Shown in pieces: positions 1-12,110 of a stretch of DNA of 35,328 nucleotides. The stretch is from Schoenoplectus triqueter. Taxonomy: Eukaryota > Streptophyta > Magnoliopsida > Poales > Cyperaceae. Within the stretch, counting starts at the first letter, position 1, and each line of letters opens with the position of its first letter. The stretch covers positions 1-35,328 of the forward strand of contig CAXKVV010001716.1 in the NCBI GenBank assembly GCA_964058805.1, in the 5' to 3' direction. The notes below the pieces were generated by a model, which had not been told where the DNA came from, did no database searches, and saw nothing but the letters and a program-made list of their open reading frames with translations. The translations under genes were made by a program, and so were the position numbers.

Positions 1-159
1 AAGCACTATTTTTAAAAATTCAGGGGGTCAACTAACCCTTAGTAAGCTATGCATCCGCCCATGTATATAGAACTATTACTTTCGATTCTCTAGAATTTTT
101 ACAAGCCTTACATTCACTTTGTATTTGTGATTGGGGAACTCTTAGGGACTATTCTAACT

Positions 160-310
160 AGGGATGTCAACGGATCGGGTCGGGTCGGCTCGATTCGGGG
201 TTAGTTCGGGTCGTATTATCTTATTATTTTTCTTGAGAACCCAACCCATTTAAATTCGGATAAAAAAATTTTGACCCATACCCGACTTGATCGGGTCACG
301 GGTCGACCCA
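160..310. repeat. CGGGTCGG/GACCC-rich patch, probable dispersed repeat remnant
   Basis: The left side carries repeated cgggt/gggtcgg words and the right side repeated gacccg/cgggtcacgggtcgaccc words, so the two sides are partly complementary around an A/T centre. It starts with a gggatgtcaacgg word that, from memory, begins many dispersed plant repeats. No target duplication or clean terminal repeat was found, so the class stays open. Confidence 0.35.
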
Positions 311-361
311 ACTAGACTCGTGTAAAATAATTAATTATTTTTATATAATTTAAAGTAATTA

Positions 362-481
362 AATATTAATTAATTTATAATTAATATTAATTAGTATATA
401 TTTAGTGTATATTTAATATTTATAATTAATATTAATTAATTTATAATTAATATTAATTAGTATATATTTAGTGTATATTTA
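362..481. repeat. 54-bp perfect direct repeat, period 66
   Basis: Positions 362-415 and 428-481 are identical over 54 bp and separated by 12 bp (period 66). The unit is almost pure A/T and made of taatt/attaat words. It looks like a local tandem duplication inside AT-rich intergenic DNA. Confidence 0.85.
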
Positions 482-1208
482 TAAACCGTTGGACGCTTTA
501 TCAAATCAATTTGAGTAGAGAAACGCAATAACAACATTTATAATAAAAATAATAAGAAATAAATTTTAGTTCAAAAATATTCTCGGCATCACCTTTCTCT
601 TAAAAACTTCTAACCGGGTTCTGAAACGATCAACGAAACTGAGGAATCCATAAAGTAGCATCTCTGGATGCCACACGCATGGAAATTAGGCTGGTAGCCT
701 GGTACATTATACATCAGAATCTTTCGGTCTTTCCTTTCCTGATCAAAGAAAGTGGGTAAAGAAATGGATTGTTTCAATTATGGAGTACGATGTATCTGTG
801 TTGCCGAGACTTTAGGAAACATTTATTGCTGTGACAGTATTTCTCTTGAACGCGTTGAATTTGCAAAAGATAGTACGAGGGTAAAAGATGTGCATGGATT
901 AAATTAGAAAAAGCGATCTATTTAGTCCAAATGCAGACAGCAAAACATTGTAGTTGAAAAGCAAAAAATATTCTTGTTTATGCTCAAAAGGCATGTTAGT
1001 TGAATTTGATTGTTACGAGCTTGGACTAAACAATATGTTTGATGTACGACATTGGCTAAAATTTAATTGATTTTCCATACTATGTTCTAATAATAGCTTA
1101 ACCTTAGAACTAAAACCTGAATCAACTTGCCATGGATTCAGAATTATCAAATCGGGGCAGATCCAAAACCAAATTACGCTATAAATACTAACATGGTATA
1201 AACTCTAA

Positions 1209-1214
1209 TTTATT
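1209..1214 (-). promoter_or_regulatory. candidate polyadenylation signal AATAAA
   Basis: The minus strand reads AATAAA here, about 85 bases past the stop codon of the methyltransferase gene, within the usual range for a plant far-upstream or near-upstream element. AT-rich DNA yields such hexamers by chance, so confidence is low. Confidence 0.3.
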
Positions 1215-1298
1215 AATTTGTGATGCATTAAATCACATATTCCTTGAACTCCGTCAGATGCAAAATTCGAAAATGAGTGCAGAGAATATATATCATCA

Positions 1299-4200
1299 TC
1301 ATTTCAGCCTCTGGATTCGCGTAGTGATGTTTGCTTCTGTACCTTCCACAGGAAACTTAATTAACTTTTCAAGTTCTGTAGATTTGGTTTCAATTTTTGT
1401 TTTGCTTGTGCATGCATATAGGATTTCGTTGACATCTTCCTCTAGCTGAAGTGAATGTAGGTGATCAAAGACCTGAAATAATTATAAAGAAAAGAGACAT
1501 TTTTAGTTGCAGTCCTGCAAACCTCAAATCAAACTTCCGTAACTTCTCAAGCTTTCTTTGGAAAGCAACCCAAACCCCAAAAATACATAACAAGGTAGAA
1601 CCATTTTTTTTTTTGTACCTCTTTCATGCGAATGACAACAGTTTCTCGGATTGCTTCTGATCTTGAGACTAGATTAGTTACAAAGAGACCGCCTTCAGAG
1701 AGAAATGCTTTTGCTGACTTCAGAAACTCTTCCTCAACAAAATTCGGATGTGGACATGTTAACCCTGAGCTGCAACAAAGACAATTTACAAAATAATAAC
1801 GGTAATAATACGAATGAAAGAAAGAAACAACAATGGAGTATACAAGTGATAATATCAGGAAGGGTTTTGTTGAAATACACACAAACAATTGCAAATTTTG
1901 CCTGTATATTCTATATCCTGTAAATATATTCTATTATCTGGAGGTTGACTAATATGAAAATGTTTACATTTAAGCCTGAAGTGCACACTACTCAATTTTA
2001 TCATAACATGTCCGAAATTTAAATTTATCCTTCTAATTAAATTTTTCGTATCAAAATATAGAGGGATACAAAAAAAATGGTGTTTTTAAAACTAAGTATT
2101 TGTTTTTTATTTTTCAAAATAATAATAAATTTAAAGCTGATTTTTCAAAAATCCGAAGTACATACTTAGAAAACTCTAGACATCCCAATTTTTTTTTATC
2201 CCAAAAATATTTTTATACGAATAATTTAATGAGAGGATAAATTTGAATTTCAAACATGTTATGATAAAATTTGAGCTAAATGCGCTTCGAGCCGAAATGC
2301 ATATGTTTTCATATTCATCAAACCCCGTATTATCTGTCAAGACTCCAGAACAAGTGGAAACTAAATACAGCGTAGTTCTACTCCAGTCCCAAAGGACATG
2401 GTATATCTTATCCTATTGCCATGCCCTTTTGCATCGGTTAAATCCCATTTTCAGAATGAGCCTCAAGTACATGTTCAGATGTCCAAAATATATTCCCAAG
2501 CAAGGGAAATATATTTGTCAAAGCATTATAAATACCAACATAGAACAATGCAGCAGTTTCAACTGGTATTTTACAGACTGAATCAGTAATGAAGCATGTG
2601 AAACATAATAGTCGGCATGCTTAATGCCATGGGTATAGTGTACTAAATCTGAGAAGAGTATCTTTTGTAGAAGCTGCGCAAGTTATTTCAAACCTTTGAT
2701 CAGATGAGTCTGCATCTATAACAAGGATTCTGGTTTCTTTACAGTTGATTTCACCAGACAGCGCATCTTTACTCTTGTTGCTTTCTCTTTCTGTAGATTC
2801 AACAATATACTTAACTCCATCCCCAATATGTACCTGAAAGAACAGGATGAAAAAAGGGAGAAAAGGAAAGAACTACAGGTTCAAGAATCTTGATTGTGCG
2901 CTATTTGTACTTCATCAAAGCAGCAAGTAGTTGTTTGGTTATAAAAATTGGAGCTCTCTTAGGGTCTTAGTTATGCTAATAATTAGCATAGCCCCACATG
3001 GTGGCCGATGGGTGTGCTATGGCATAGTTGTCTTCTTCAGTGTGCCAATTAGTCTTTGTTTTCCTTTTTCATCCCTGATGTCTTAACATACAGATTTTCA
3101 GAGTACAGAGAGAGAGAGAGAGACCTTCATTCGCTGGTCCTCAATGAAGCCGAAATGCTTTTTTGCCATGTCAACAACCACAGGATCCAGCTCTACCACC
3201 TTCATTTACAAAGTACTTCAAAGTATTAAATAATAATACATCAGTTTGGTAATATTTAAAAATACTACAGAAATATATACCATGCAAAAGGGCATGGCAT
3301 TCTTACAAAAAGGAGCATGCAAATAATATAAAAAATAAACAGGTAATGACTGATGTTAACCAGCAACTAGTATGGAATCCGAAGCAGCTGACATGTACTT
3401 TTTTCACATGTATTGTAGACAACTCGGCACCAGAGCAGGTATTGTAGACTGGTATTCTAACAAACAAATATTTTTCACATGTAGCATAAACTAAGTTAAT
3501 AAAACAGTACTAGCAAGGCCAAGTGCCAGAATGTACATACAAAAACTACCCCCTGCAAGCGATATCTGAGTTTTTACATTTTACCTTGAAATATATATGG
3601 TAAATTCCAGCCAAACAAAACGTCTCTAATTGATTTAGCATGAAACCGACCCATTGTTCCCTACTGTAAATTGTGTGATTATAGTTACCTACGAAGTAAC
3701 ATACCTCTATATGAAGAAAATGAAAGCATTCATGGAGAAACATTGGAAGAAGCCCAGCTCCTAGACCAACAATAACAACTTTAACCTGTGTTGTAGCTTC
3801 TATATTAGTATGCTAGATTAGCTTTTTAATATGTATGCAGATATTGCCCCCCCCCCCTCCTGTGATATAGAAAGCCTTGCTCTATGGGTTAATATGGATA
3901 ATTATCAGGATCCAATTTTCAGGTGATCAAGAGGACTTTTAAGGTCTAAAATTCAAAAGTTAGGCCAAGACTCGAAGTAATTTCAATGAAACTATTAATT
4001 TTAGACATATAGGACTGAGACATGAATAGTATGATGGAAAACACCTTGACAGTTCCAACTCGGAAAACAATTTTGATGTTTCGCTATCATAATGACAGCA
4101 TGACTATATAGGAGGCATGGCATATAGTGTTCCATGTCTTCTCCATATTCAAATAAACAGCCCAAGTAATTCTTTGCTATTGAATTGTGAAATTTTAATT

Positions 4201-7200
4201 TTAAAATAGTTACCATAGTTGCAGCAGTAGTAAAACATGCTAAAAGTAAATTGTAATGAAAAGACCGTCTTCAAAACAAATTGCAGAGGTTTCAAATTGC
4301 ATCTTGTACCAGGTTTGACAGTTTAAGATAACAATCAACAGCTTGGATTGCATGTTCGAACTTTAGGTGAGCTTGGAGCTTTTATGGCAATTCATTAACC
4401 ATTTTTGCATTGACACAATAGCTTTGCTCTCAATTTTATTAATTCTATGTCAGAAATTTCCCTTAATGAGTAGAAACCAGATAGGACTGAATCATTAAAG
4501 GCACCATATTTTCTAAAAGTATGACGAAGCATTGTTGGTGAGCCTAAAACTGAAAACAAGGAAGCATACTATTGTATGAAGCACTAGCATATCTCACCTT
4601 TTCTCCAGCATCAACAGCGTTCTCAAGATAAGATGCTATCAGTGAAAATCCAGAAATGATACCAGTATGATATGAGCTAGCAAGCCTGGTATGATCAATC
4701 CTGAAATCGTTCTTGGATTCTATTTTACATTGCAAAAGATGTAATAAGAGTTGAGATACAGGTGAATTATATCAGTGCCCCTTTAAAACCTCAAAACATA
4801 ATAATATACCCAACAGATATGGAAAATCTTACTAAAATTAAAATTGATCTTACATCCATTGTATATACTTCTTGAAATGAAACCTAAACAACAAACCTCC
4901 TAATTACTTTGACTATGGAGGGTAGGAAAATGGAGCATTTTCCAAGTTCTCAATGTTATGTACAACAGTTCCGGATTTCAGAGGCATACATGATATTTAA
5001 GGTCGTATCTAGGTTCCAATAAAAAATAATAATAGTAAATAAACCCTAAAAAGGTTTCACCATTACATGACGTCGTATTAAAGTGGAAACACCAAATATA
5101 GTTGATACTTGTTCTTGTTGCCAAACAATTTCATAATATTTGAAGGCACCACAAGACATCTCAAGTACAAAATAAAAGTAAACCCCATAATAATAATTGA
5201 AATAGAGGAAACTGCCATTAGGAGCTTTGCTCTATAAAGGAACTCAAAATTTCGGACTTATAAAAACACACAAAAAAGATGTCAAAAATTACCAGATGTT
5301 CTGCCTTTGTTATTTTTCTTGTGGCCCTTCTTCTTTTTGGAACTTGATGGGACATCTCTTTGATCTGTTCTCCCTTCTCTAGTTAGAAATGCCTCAGACT
5401 GTATCAAACCAGCACTTCTCTCAAAAACCAGGCGCCGGTACATTGGACCTTCAGTAGTTGAACTGCTATTGTTATCTCCATCTGGGGTTTCATATACTAC
5501 GTCTTCTACAATTATAGGGCCAGTAATTTTAGATGCAGCCTGTAATGAAAAATTAACAGAAAAAAAAAATGAAGACATAAAAAGAGGCCTAATAGAAAAT
5601 TATCCTAAAATAATAACCCTACAGTACTAGAAGTCGGTAAGGTTCTTGTAGCAGTATAACAGTTGCATAAAACATGTGTATACTAGCTAATGCAATGCAG
5701 CCCTATTTTGAACTGTAGGTTGAACTATGTCGAGTAAATTTACCATGAAATAAAACTCACCAAGGTCTCCTATGAGCTTAACTCAAAAAAAATCTAATCA
5801 TCTCTAATTTTCAATTTATGTTGCACAATAAATTCTTCATATATAAATCTTACGGGATAGAAAAAGTTTCTATTATTTGAGATTTTTAAGTACTTCTTTT
5901 GGATTATTTTTTTTAAGATGGCTCCAAAATACTAATAAAGTAATGAATGTTTGCATACGAAAAGAGGCCATTTTTAAAAAGTCCAAACAAATATTTAACA
6001 AATTCAAAAAGTAGAAATTTTGTTATCCTACAAGATTTTGATATAAAGTAATTATTGAGGAACATAAATTGAAATTTGGAGATGATAACGCATATTTTTG
6101 AGCTAAGCTCATAGGTGAAAGTTAACACCAGTTGAGAATCTGGAGATTATTCTCACAAATAGAAAGTAAACAAACAGAGAAAAACCCAGTTTTACTGCTT
6201 TTATTATTGCTTCATTGATGAAATTATATATGACACTACAAAATATCAAAAAAGAGGAAAGTGGATGTACCCTTTGTACAGTGTTTCTCTGCTTAACACC
6301 ATCATCAGCCATCATATATCTTCAAAAACATTAACATGCCCAAGTGAATAAATATGTACGTAAAGAGAATAACCATATATAAACCGGTAATTATTTTTCT
6401 AATTAAAGGGCTTCACAAGTCACAATGATATCTGCTTTCAAAAATATGTTTAATCAAGTTATCGCATGTCACAAATTAAAATCAATTTAAAATGTGTTCA
6501 TGATCGAGACAAAGCTATAATAAGATATGAAGGTATACTGCAGATATTATGAGATAGGATAAGGACGAGAAAGACAGAGGCATACGGAATTAGAGATTCA
6601 TCTTCAACTATATCAGGAGCTAAATGTACAACAAGTGGAGAGAGATCCGACTGAAAATTCAAAAGAAATTAATTAACCCTAAAACTAAGCACTGCAAAAT
6701 GTATGTACTCAACTGAGAATGTACACAACTGTACATGAACAGACTAGATTTTATGGATGGATGTATACCTTATTGACATGCTGAGAGAGAGAAAAAAAAA
6801 TGATTGCCACTTTTTGTTTAAGCATGTGTAACAGTGTAAGTGATCTCCTTTATGTGGTGTTATGTGAAAAAGAGATTTGTGAGAACATGCCCAACACAGG
6901 CACACCCTGTGATTATGAGAAGAGGCTGTGTTTCTGCATCAGTCAGTGGGAGCCTTGAACAATACTTGCCAAAAGCATACCTGGATAAGTTTCATGCTAG
7001 CATGCATGTGTCTTGAATCCAAGAAAACCTAAAATAGCAAAGGCCAGATAAGCATGGCAGTTTCTTAACTTCTCTACATATTATACCAAACAGCCTTATA
7101 TGGCTCCTTTAATATTTACAAGCGCAGTTTAATACTAATTTTACAGCTTATGCCAAATTAAACTTCAATGCAGTGTGATTGATAAATCCAACAAAGAGGG

Positions 7201-10200
7201 GGAAACTATTGCAATAAAAGAGGTAGCAGCACCCAATCAGAGACGGGTCATATCATCCTCAACAACCTTCAATTGGGCAATTGAGTTCTGTTCAATCAAA
7301 CTTTTCCCTTGACAAACCCGTAGTTGTGTACACGTGTCGGCTATGGCTTGATTTTAGTCTAATTTTTCCAATTGACCTAATTCCAAGTGCACTATAAGCA
7401 TGCACATAACATCCAAATTAAGTTCAATTAAGCTCCAAAACCTTAAGAAACAATGAAGCCTCCATAATCAGATGTTTATTTAAGTGAACCGGCAGTTAAA
7501 ACTCACTTAGGAATAACCCCAGCACCAATTTAACCTAATATCCTCACTATGTTTATCTCGTCTGGTCAAAGATCAAATAACCTATAATTGTTCAACTGAA
7601 TGCTAACTAAACCAAACTTCAGTTTTTTAACCATAGTTACATTGTTATGCCTCAATTAAGACTAGTATCAGCCCAAATTTAACCCAATTTGGTCTTAATT
7701 TCAAGCTTAATATATGTACCATGATCAACCGAGCAGCCTTTGAGTTCTCCACGACTATCCACTGTCCTTCTTCAGATGAAAATAACCATTCATGAGCCCG
7801 AATCTGAAAACCCAACAAATTCATAATCATATACCTTAAAGTAGTCTTATAAATGAGAAAACAGAACTAGTTCACCTCTACAAAATATAACAAATATATC
7901 TTTGCAGCACCATTATGTCTAATACACTCCCGTTTTGTAGGATCACAAGAAACTTCCATTGCAAATTATTGCAATGTGTTAATCTTCTAATATGTCACTT
8001 ATTAAATAGTTCATGTCTGCCCTAGGAAAACATGATATTACCACAAAGTTTACCCTTCTAACTTGCTATGCAGTCATTAAGAAACTGCATATCGCATGCC
8101 ACAAAATGTTAGTTAACCTTTCTATCAAGTAAACTGCTGTTAAGGACCCAATTATTTCCTTCCAACAATCAGTTAGATTTAAAAGACTTCAGATGCGGAG
8201 TATGTATTAACATAATTTTTTAAGGAACATATAAGATAAGAGGGGTATTTCTAAAGAATGTCAGATAGGAAGGGCATATGGTGATATATGCTATCCTTTG
8301 GAAAGTGGTACATGCTGCTTGTGTTGAGAAAACATATATGTGACATTCTAATGCATTATCAGGGCATATTAAATAACTTCTAAGTTTCAACTGTCCACCT
8401 TTGGGACAATAAAAACAGCACAGCCATATGTGAATGGCTCAGATTGTGCCTTAGCATCCAACAGGACCGCTTTATAGCAATACAGAGAGTTCCCTTCTTC
8501 ACCAAGAATAAGCTGAAATCTCCGACCAGGAATAAGCTCCCTCAATTTTCCTTTTGCCCCTAGTTGCAAATCCTTCAAAGAGAATATCACATCTTTGCCT
8601 GATGAGTAATGGTTTCTGATACTGTTCTCCTTTTCAACAGCATTTACTACAGCCTTCGCCTGACAAAAATATATTCGCTTTGTAAGACTAACATATCCTA
8701 TATACACAAAAGTTTAATTACAACCAGCAATTATACACTAGCATGGCCTAAACTAAGGTTGACTTTACCCTCATTTCTGCAATCAGCCCGAATTTTCCTC
8801 CATCCGATTGTACAATTCAACCCCAATATACCGTCGATTATTAAGCCAAGGAACAACATAAAGTGAACCCAAAAGGAGTTGTGATCTCTAAATTGTCAAA
8901 ACGAAATAATCACACAATCAAAACGCACCTGCTTTGTGCTTAAAGAACGAGGTGAATCATCGAAAAGTGATTTAATTGGAGTTGGCATTGTGAATTTACC
9001 CTTAACCACTACCACCATAAAGGTCTCAAAATTAGATTTAGTAGATGGCTTGTTTGGTATGGCTTGGATCGTCATCTCCCAACCAAACCTAAATTCAGGT
9101 AGAAGCAAACCTACAAAATGAACCAGACAGAAAGAATCAGATCCGTTATGCTATTCATTTGGATATTGATATCTGCCAGGAAATAACACTGAATGTACTC
9201 AAAGTTTCAAAACCAACAGACAAGAAAAGAGCCAAGTCATCTGTACTTGTACTGAACCCAATAGTTGTGCTATGTAATATCCTTTACTGTTAGGAAATAA
9301 AACTAACCTAGAACATGAGACTCAGCCAAAGTGAGGCAGATGAACTTCCCACCATTCTTAAGCACCCTTTTGACCTTAAAAGAAGATTATTTATTGTCAG
9401 AAAGAGAGATTAGGTGAAGGATGTGATTTCAACAATTTCACATATTCAAGGTATCAGCAGATGCATAAAGCATTACTTCTTTCATATATTTACTCCCAAG
9501 AGTTGTCCCAACCTCAGGCTCCATTAGAGCATCCAAACCTCCTTTGTCGAGGACTATATCAAACATCTCATCTGAAGACTAATTAAAAGAAATAAAAATA
9601 ATAAACATAAGTACAATATTATTACTAAATGCAATTGAAGAAGCTGAATGGTTAGTTAACTTTGTATCTGTGGAAAAGCACAATAGAAACATAAAGCAAG
9701 AGATTGGATAAATAGTACTGTTATTATGCTGGGTAGAGCCAGGAATTGCACCGGTACAGTCTGTACTAAACTCTTTGACCAGTTGTGCATGGAGCTGTTT
9801 TCATATTTACCTTTCCATAGATTGCTATTAATATATCTAGCTATATGTGCTAGGTGTAAGCACAAGACAGGTCACAAGTCTGACTGTAAGTGCACATGCA
9901 AATTACCCACACACGCGCGCGCGCGCAAAAGAAAAGTGCGCACGTGTGAACATACACATGTTAATGCTACAAAGTGTATTATTACCTGGAGGTTGGTAAT
10001 GTCCATCATTCGCCACTTCATCTCAGGCCGTGACCGCGAGTATCTCTGCAACATGTCAGAAATCACAACTTTTGAGAAATCCACATTAGTGATGTGGCGA
10101 AACCCAGCATCGTAAATAAACTCTGAGAGACGGGAGCTGCCACAACCAGGTACAAGGATCTCAACCAGATCTGAACTAGAATCTGAGTCGGACAGAACAG

Positions 10201-11440
10201 AAAGGTGAGATAGCAACGGTTGTTTCAGCTCTGGCCAGTCAGCATACCTAAAATGTAAAAATCACATCAAACTAGCTGTCTTTGCAAACTTCACCCTAGC
10301 TAGCAACTACTACTCAAATTTCTAATTATGCAGAAATCAGTACCAGTAAATTAGTACAAGCATTTTATTGCTTGTATATAATACATAAAAGTTGGATACA
10401 CTCGCAATGCACAGTCACATAAATTAATGCCAGTCTTTGTCTTATTCATATCAAGTTTGGGTCCTTTTCAATTACATTGGAATCAGTATAGGAGGTTGGG
10501 TCATGATGTGATACAGGTGAGTTGAGATGCAAAAAAGCAGGGTGATTATATTTCCTGACTCTTAGAAGTTGACAAAAGTAGTCCCATGCTGCTGCCATAG
10601 TAATAACTTCTTCTTCAAAAGTTTTCTTTTTCATATCATTGCTGATTGCACTATCAGTGTAGCTACAGTAGTATTAGCGTATTCAAGTTGTAAATTTTAT
10701 TTGGACAGGGCTTTCAATAAATTAAAATCCTGTTTAATAACTAAAGCAGAGATAACCTTGTCTGGCAAGGCAAGTACCAGATACTATGATATCTTTTCTC
10801 TTTTTGTATTTTTTTGGTTAGTTTTTGTGTTACATTTCCTATTAAATTTGCCCTTTTCTACTCATGTATTTGTTTTATAAAAGAAAAAATAGCAGAAAAG
10901 ACACCAACACTGATCTTCAGTGCCACCATATGCCACTTGGTGCTAAATTCAAGTTGAAGCTTCTCTTTAAATAGTAGCTTATTTTGTACAGATATTTAGT
11001 ACTTCGCTGTCTCCCGAAACAGCATCCAGGGACGGATGGAGGTGGAGCCGGGGGGGCAGCCCCCCCCCCCCCCCCCCCCAAGGAAATTTTTTTGTACTAA
11101 TACTCTTATTTTTATGTATATTTTTCAGGAAAAAAAAATAGAAAATATGCTTATTTTGCCCCTGGACGAAAGTCTGGATCCGCCCCTGACAGCATCATGC
11201 CAATACCAAGTGATTAACCTTATTTTGCTACTAAAAGGCACCAGTACTGTAACAGTGCCAACCGATCTGGACGCATAAAGGGTACAGTCTGAGTGAACTG
11301 ACTAAGTACCATTCGAAGGAGTCGCCAGAGCCTCGTAGAGAGAAAAATTTGTCCCAATTCTCCTTGCTCGTGAAATCGCCTAATGTTTCCATTATCGATA
11401 ATGGGTCAGAACCGCCGTTCAGTGTTTTCTTCTTCTCCAT
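1299..11440 (-). CDS. METTL13: METTL13-type eEF1A lysine and N-terminal methyltransferase (17 exons, 746 aa)
   Basis: Exons on the minus strand: 11440-11310, 10247-9986, 9578-9477, 9374-9308, 9110-8929, 8659-8399, 7803-7720, 7028-6981, 6650-6586, 6319-6271, 5539-5293, 4719-4598, 3785-3705, 3199-3125, 2833-2694, 1769-1619, 1472-1299. All phases join and every border is GT..AG. The product has two Rossmann methyltransferase domains, as in METTL13 (human protein about 700 aa). The N-terminal domain has FEWY (42-45), SAM-binding motif I VEILVPGCGSSRLSE (72-86), the acidic NVDFS (D100) and FDIVLDKGGLDAL (137-149). The C-terminal domain has VVIVGLGAG (543-551), VVELDP (568-573), IGDG (595-598) and LVIDAD (629-634). 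A lysine-rich linker (about 482-497) separates the halves. In animals the N-terminal half methylates eEF1A Lys55 and the C-terminal half the eEF1A N-terminus; the same role here is inferred. The start at 11440 lies in GCCATGG; Met17 is an alternative. Introns carry a hAT MITE and several simple repeats. Confidence 0.95.
3107..3122. repeat. (AG)8 microsatellite directly at a splice donor
   Basis: On the minus strand exon 14 of the methyltransferase gene ends AAG and is followed by GT and then (CT)8. The donor therefore reads GTCTCT instead of the usual GTAAGT-like context, and the repeat begins right at the intron edge. Confidence 0.85.
9908..9948. repeat. alternating CA/CG tract with imperfect inverted partner
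   Basis: Positions 9908-9926 are a 19-bp strictly alternating pyrimidine-purine run, (CA)3 followed by (CG)6 and a final C. Ten A/G bases later, 9937-9948 (tgcgcacgtgtg) is a near-complement. The tract lies in intron 2 of the methyltransferase gene, within 40 bases of the exon 2 donor at 9986. Confidence 0.85.
11019..11196. mobile_element. 162-bp hAT-type MITE with 8-bp target duplication, in METTL13 intron 1
   Basis: The element is 11027-11188. Its ends are CAGGGACGGAT and the inverted form of CAGGGGCGGAT (11 bp, one mismatch). It is flanked on both sides by ACAGCATC (11019-11026 and 11189-11196), a perfect 8-bp target-site duplication as made by hAT transposases. It has no coding capacity. 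Inside sits a G run (11050-11056), then CAG, then a run of 20 C (11060-11079), which can fold back on itself. It is spliced out with intron 1. Confidence 0.92.
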
Positions 11441-11749
11441 GGCCGCCGTGTCAGGAGCTTCGAGCTGGCTCTTCTCCGGGCTTTGAAGTTTTGCTAGGGG
11501 TTGAGAGGCGGAGAAGGGTAGAAATGGAAACTATGGGAGATAGGTTGCGGCTGCTCACCGCTGGCCCGCAGGCCCGGCTAGTGGAAATTTCAATGGCAGC
11601 CCTCTTGATTTCTGTGAAGTAAAAATGTACCCTTCATTGAAAGTGCCTACGCACCTTCGTTTGTCCGTTGATGGATATTAAATTGATCGCCAACTTTCAG
11701 GGAGGTATTCCTAATGACCTAGGACCTGGCTCTCAAGTCTTAGATCCTG

Positions 11750-12110
11750 CACTGATTTTTTTTATCGAATAATTTAATTAATTAAATTATTAAAAATAAA
11801 AATTAGAAAATTATAATTTTAATACTAAAATGATAGCACGTCAAGCGGTGTTTTAGGAACACATCAGTCAGTGACATCTTTCATGTTTTTTAACCGATTT
11901 AAACTTTTTGAATATGTTGAACTTTGCAATTTCATGTTTCAAAAATAAAACTTAAAAAAATTAAAAAAAAAAATAAGACGTCACTCCAGATTGCGTCTTT
12001 GCAGCGCTAATACTGTCACTGGTGTGTTGCTATTCTTAGTTATAAAATTATAATTTTTAATTTTTATTATTAATAATTTGATTAATTAAATTATTAGATA
12101 AAAATCAGTG
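11750..12110. mobile_element. 361-bp MULE-type MITE with 9-bp target duplication
   Basis: Left end CACTGATTTTT and right end AAAATCAGTG continue as a roughly 70-bp AT-rich terminal inverted repeat. The flanks are tagatcctg (11741-11749) and taggtcctg (12111-12119), a 9-bp duplication with one difference. Long inverted repeats plus 9-bp duplications are the mark of Mutator-like elements. It has no coding capacity. It lies about 310 bp upstream of the methyltransferase start codon. Its inner terminal repeat (ttattaaaaataaaa block) resembles that of the element at 31069-31342. Confidence 0.88.

Larger units (their letters stand above)
1..1298. other. intergenic, AT-rich, no gene seen
   Basis: No reading frame here has a splice-compatible neighbour or a recognisable protein pattern. 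The stretch lies downstream of the minus-strand methyltransferase gene, so its right part (about 1200-1298) is that gene's 3' untranslated region. Positions 160-310 are a G/C-rich patch rich in cgggtcgg and its complement (gaccc), a composition common in dispersed plant repeats. The rest is A/T with two near-identical blocks, listed separately. Confidence 0.6.

Noticed and set aside
2243..2589. Plus-strand frames of 112 and 63 codons
   Set aside because: They lie in an intron of the minus-strand methyltransferase gene, have no recognisable motif and biased AT codons.
9726..10115. Plus-strand 129-codon frame rich in Cys, Arg and His
   Set aside because: It is antisense to METTL13 exon 2 and its intron, including the CA/CG repeat; the composition is explained by that.
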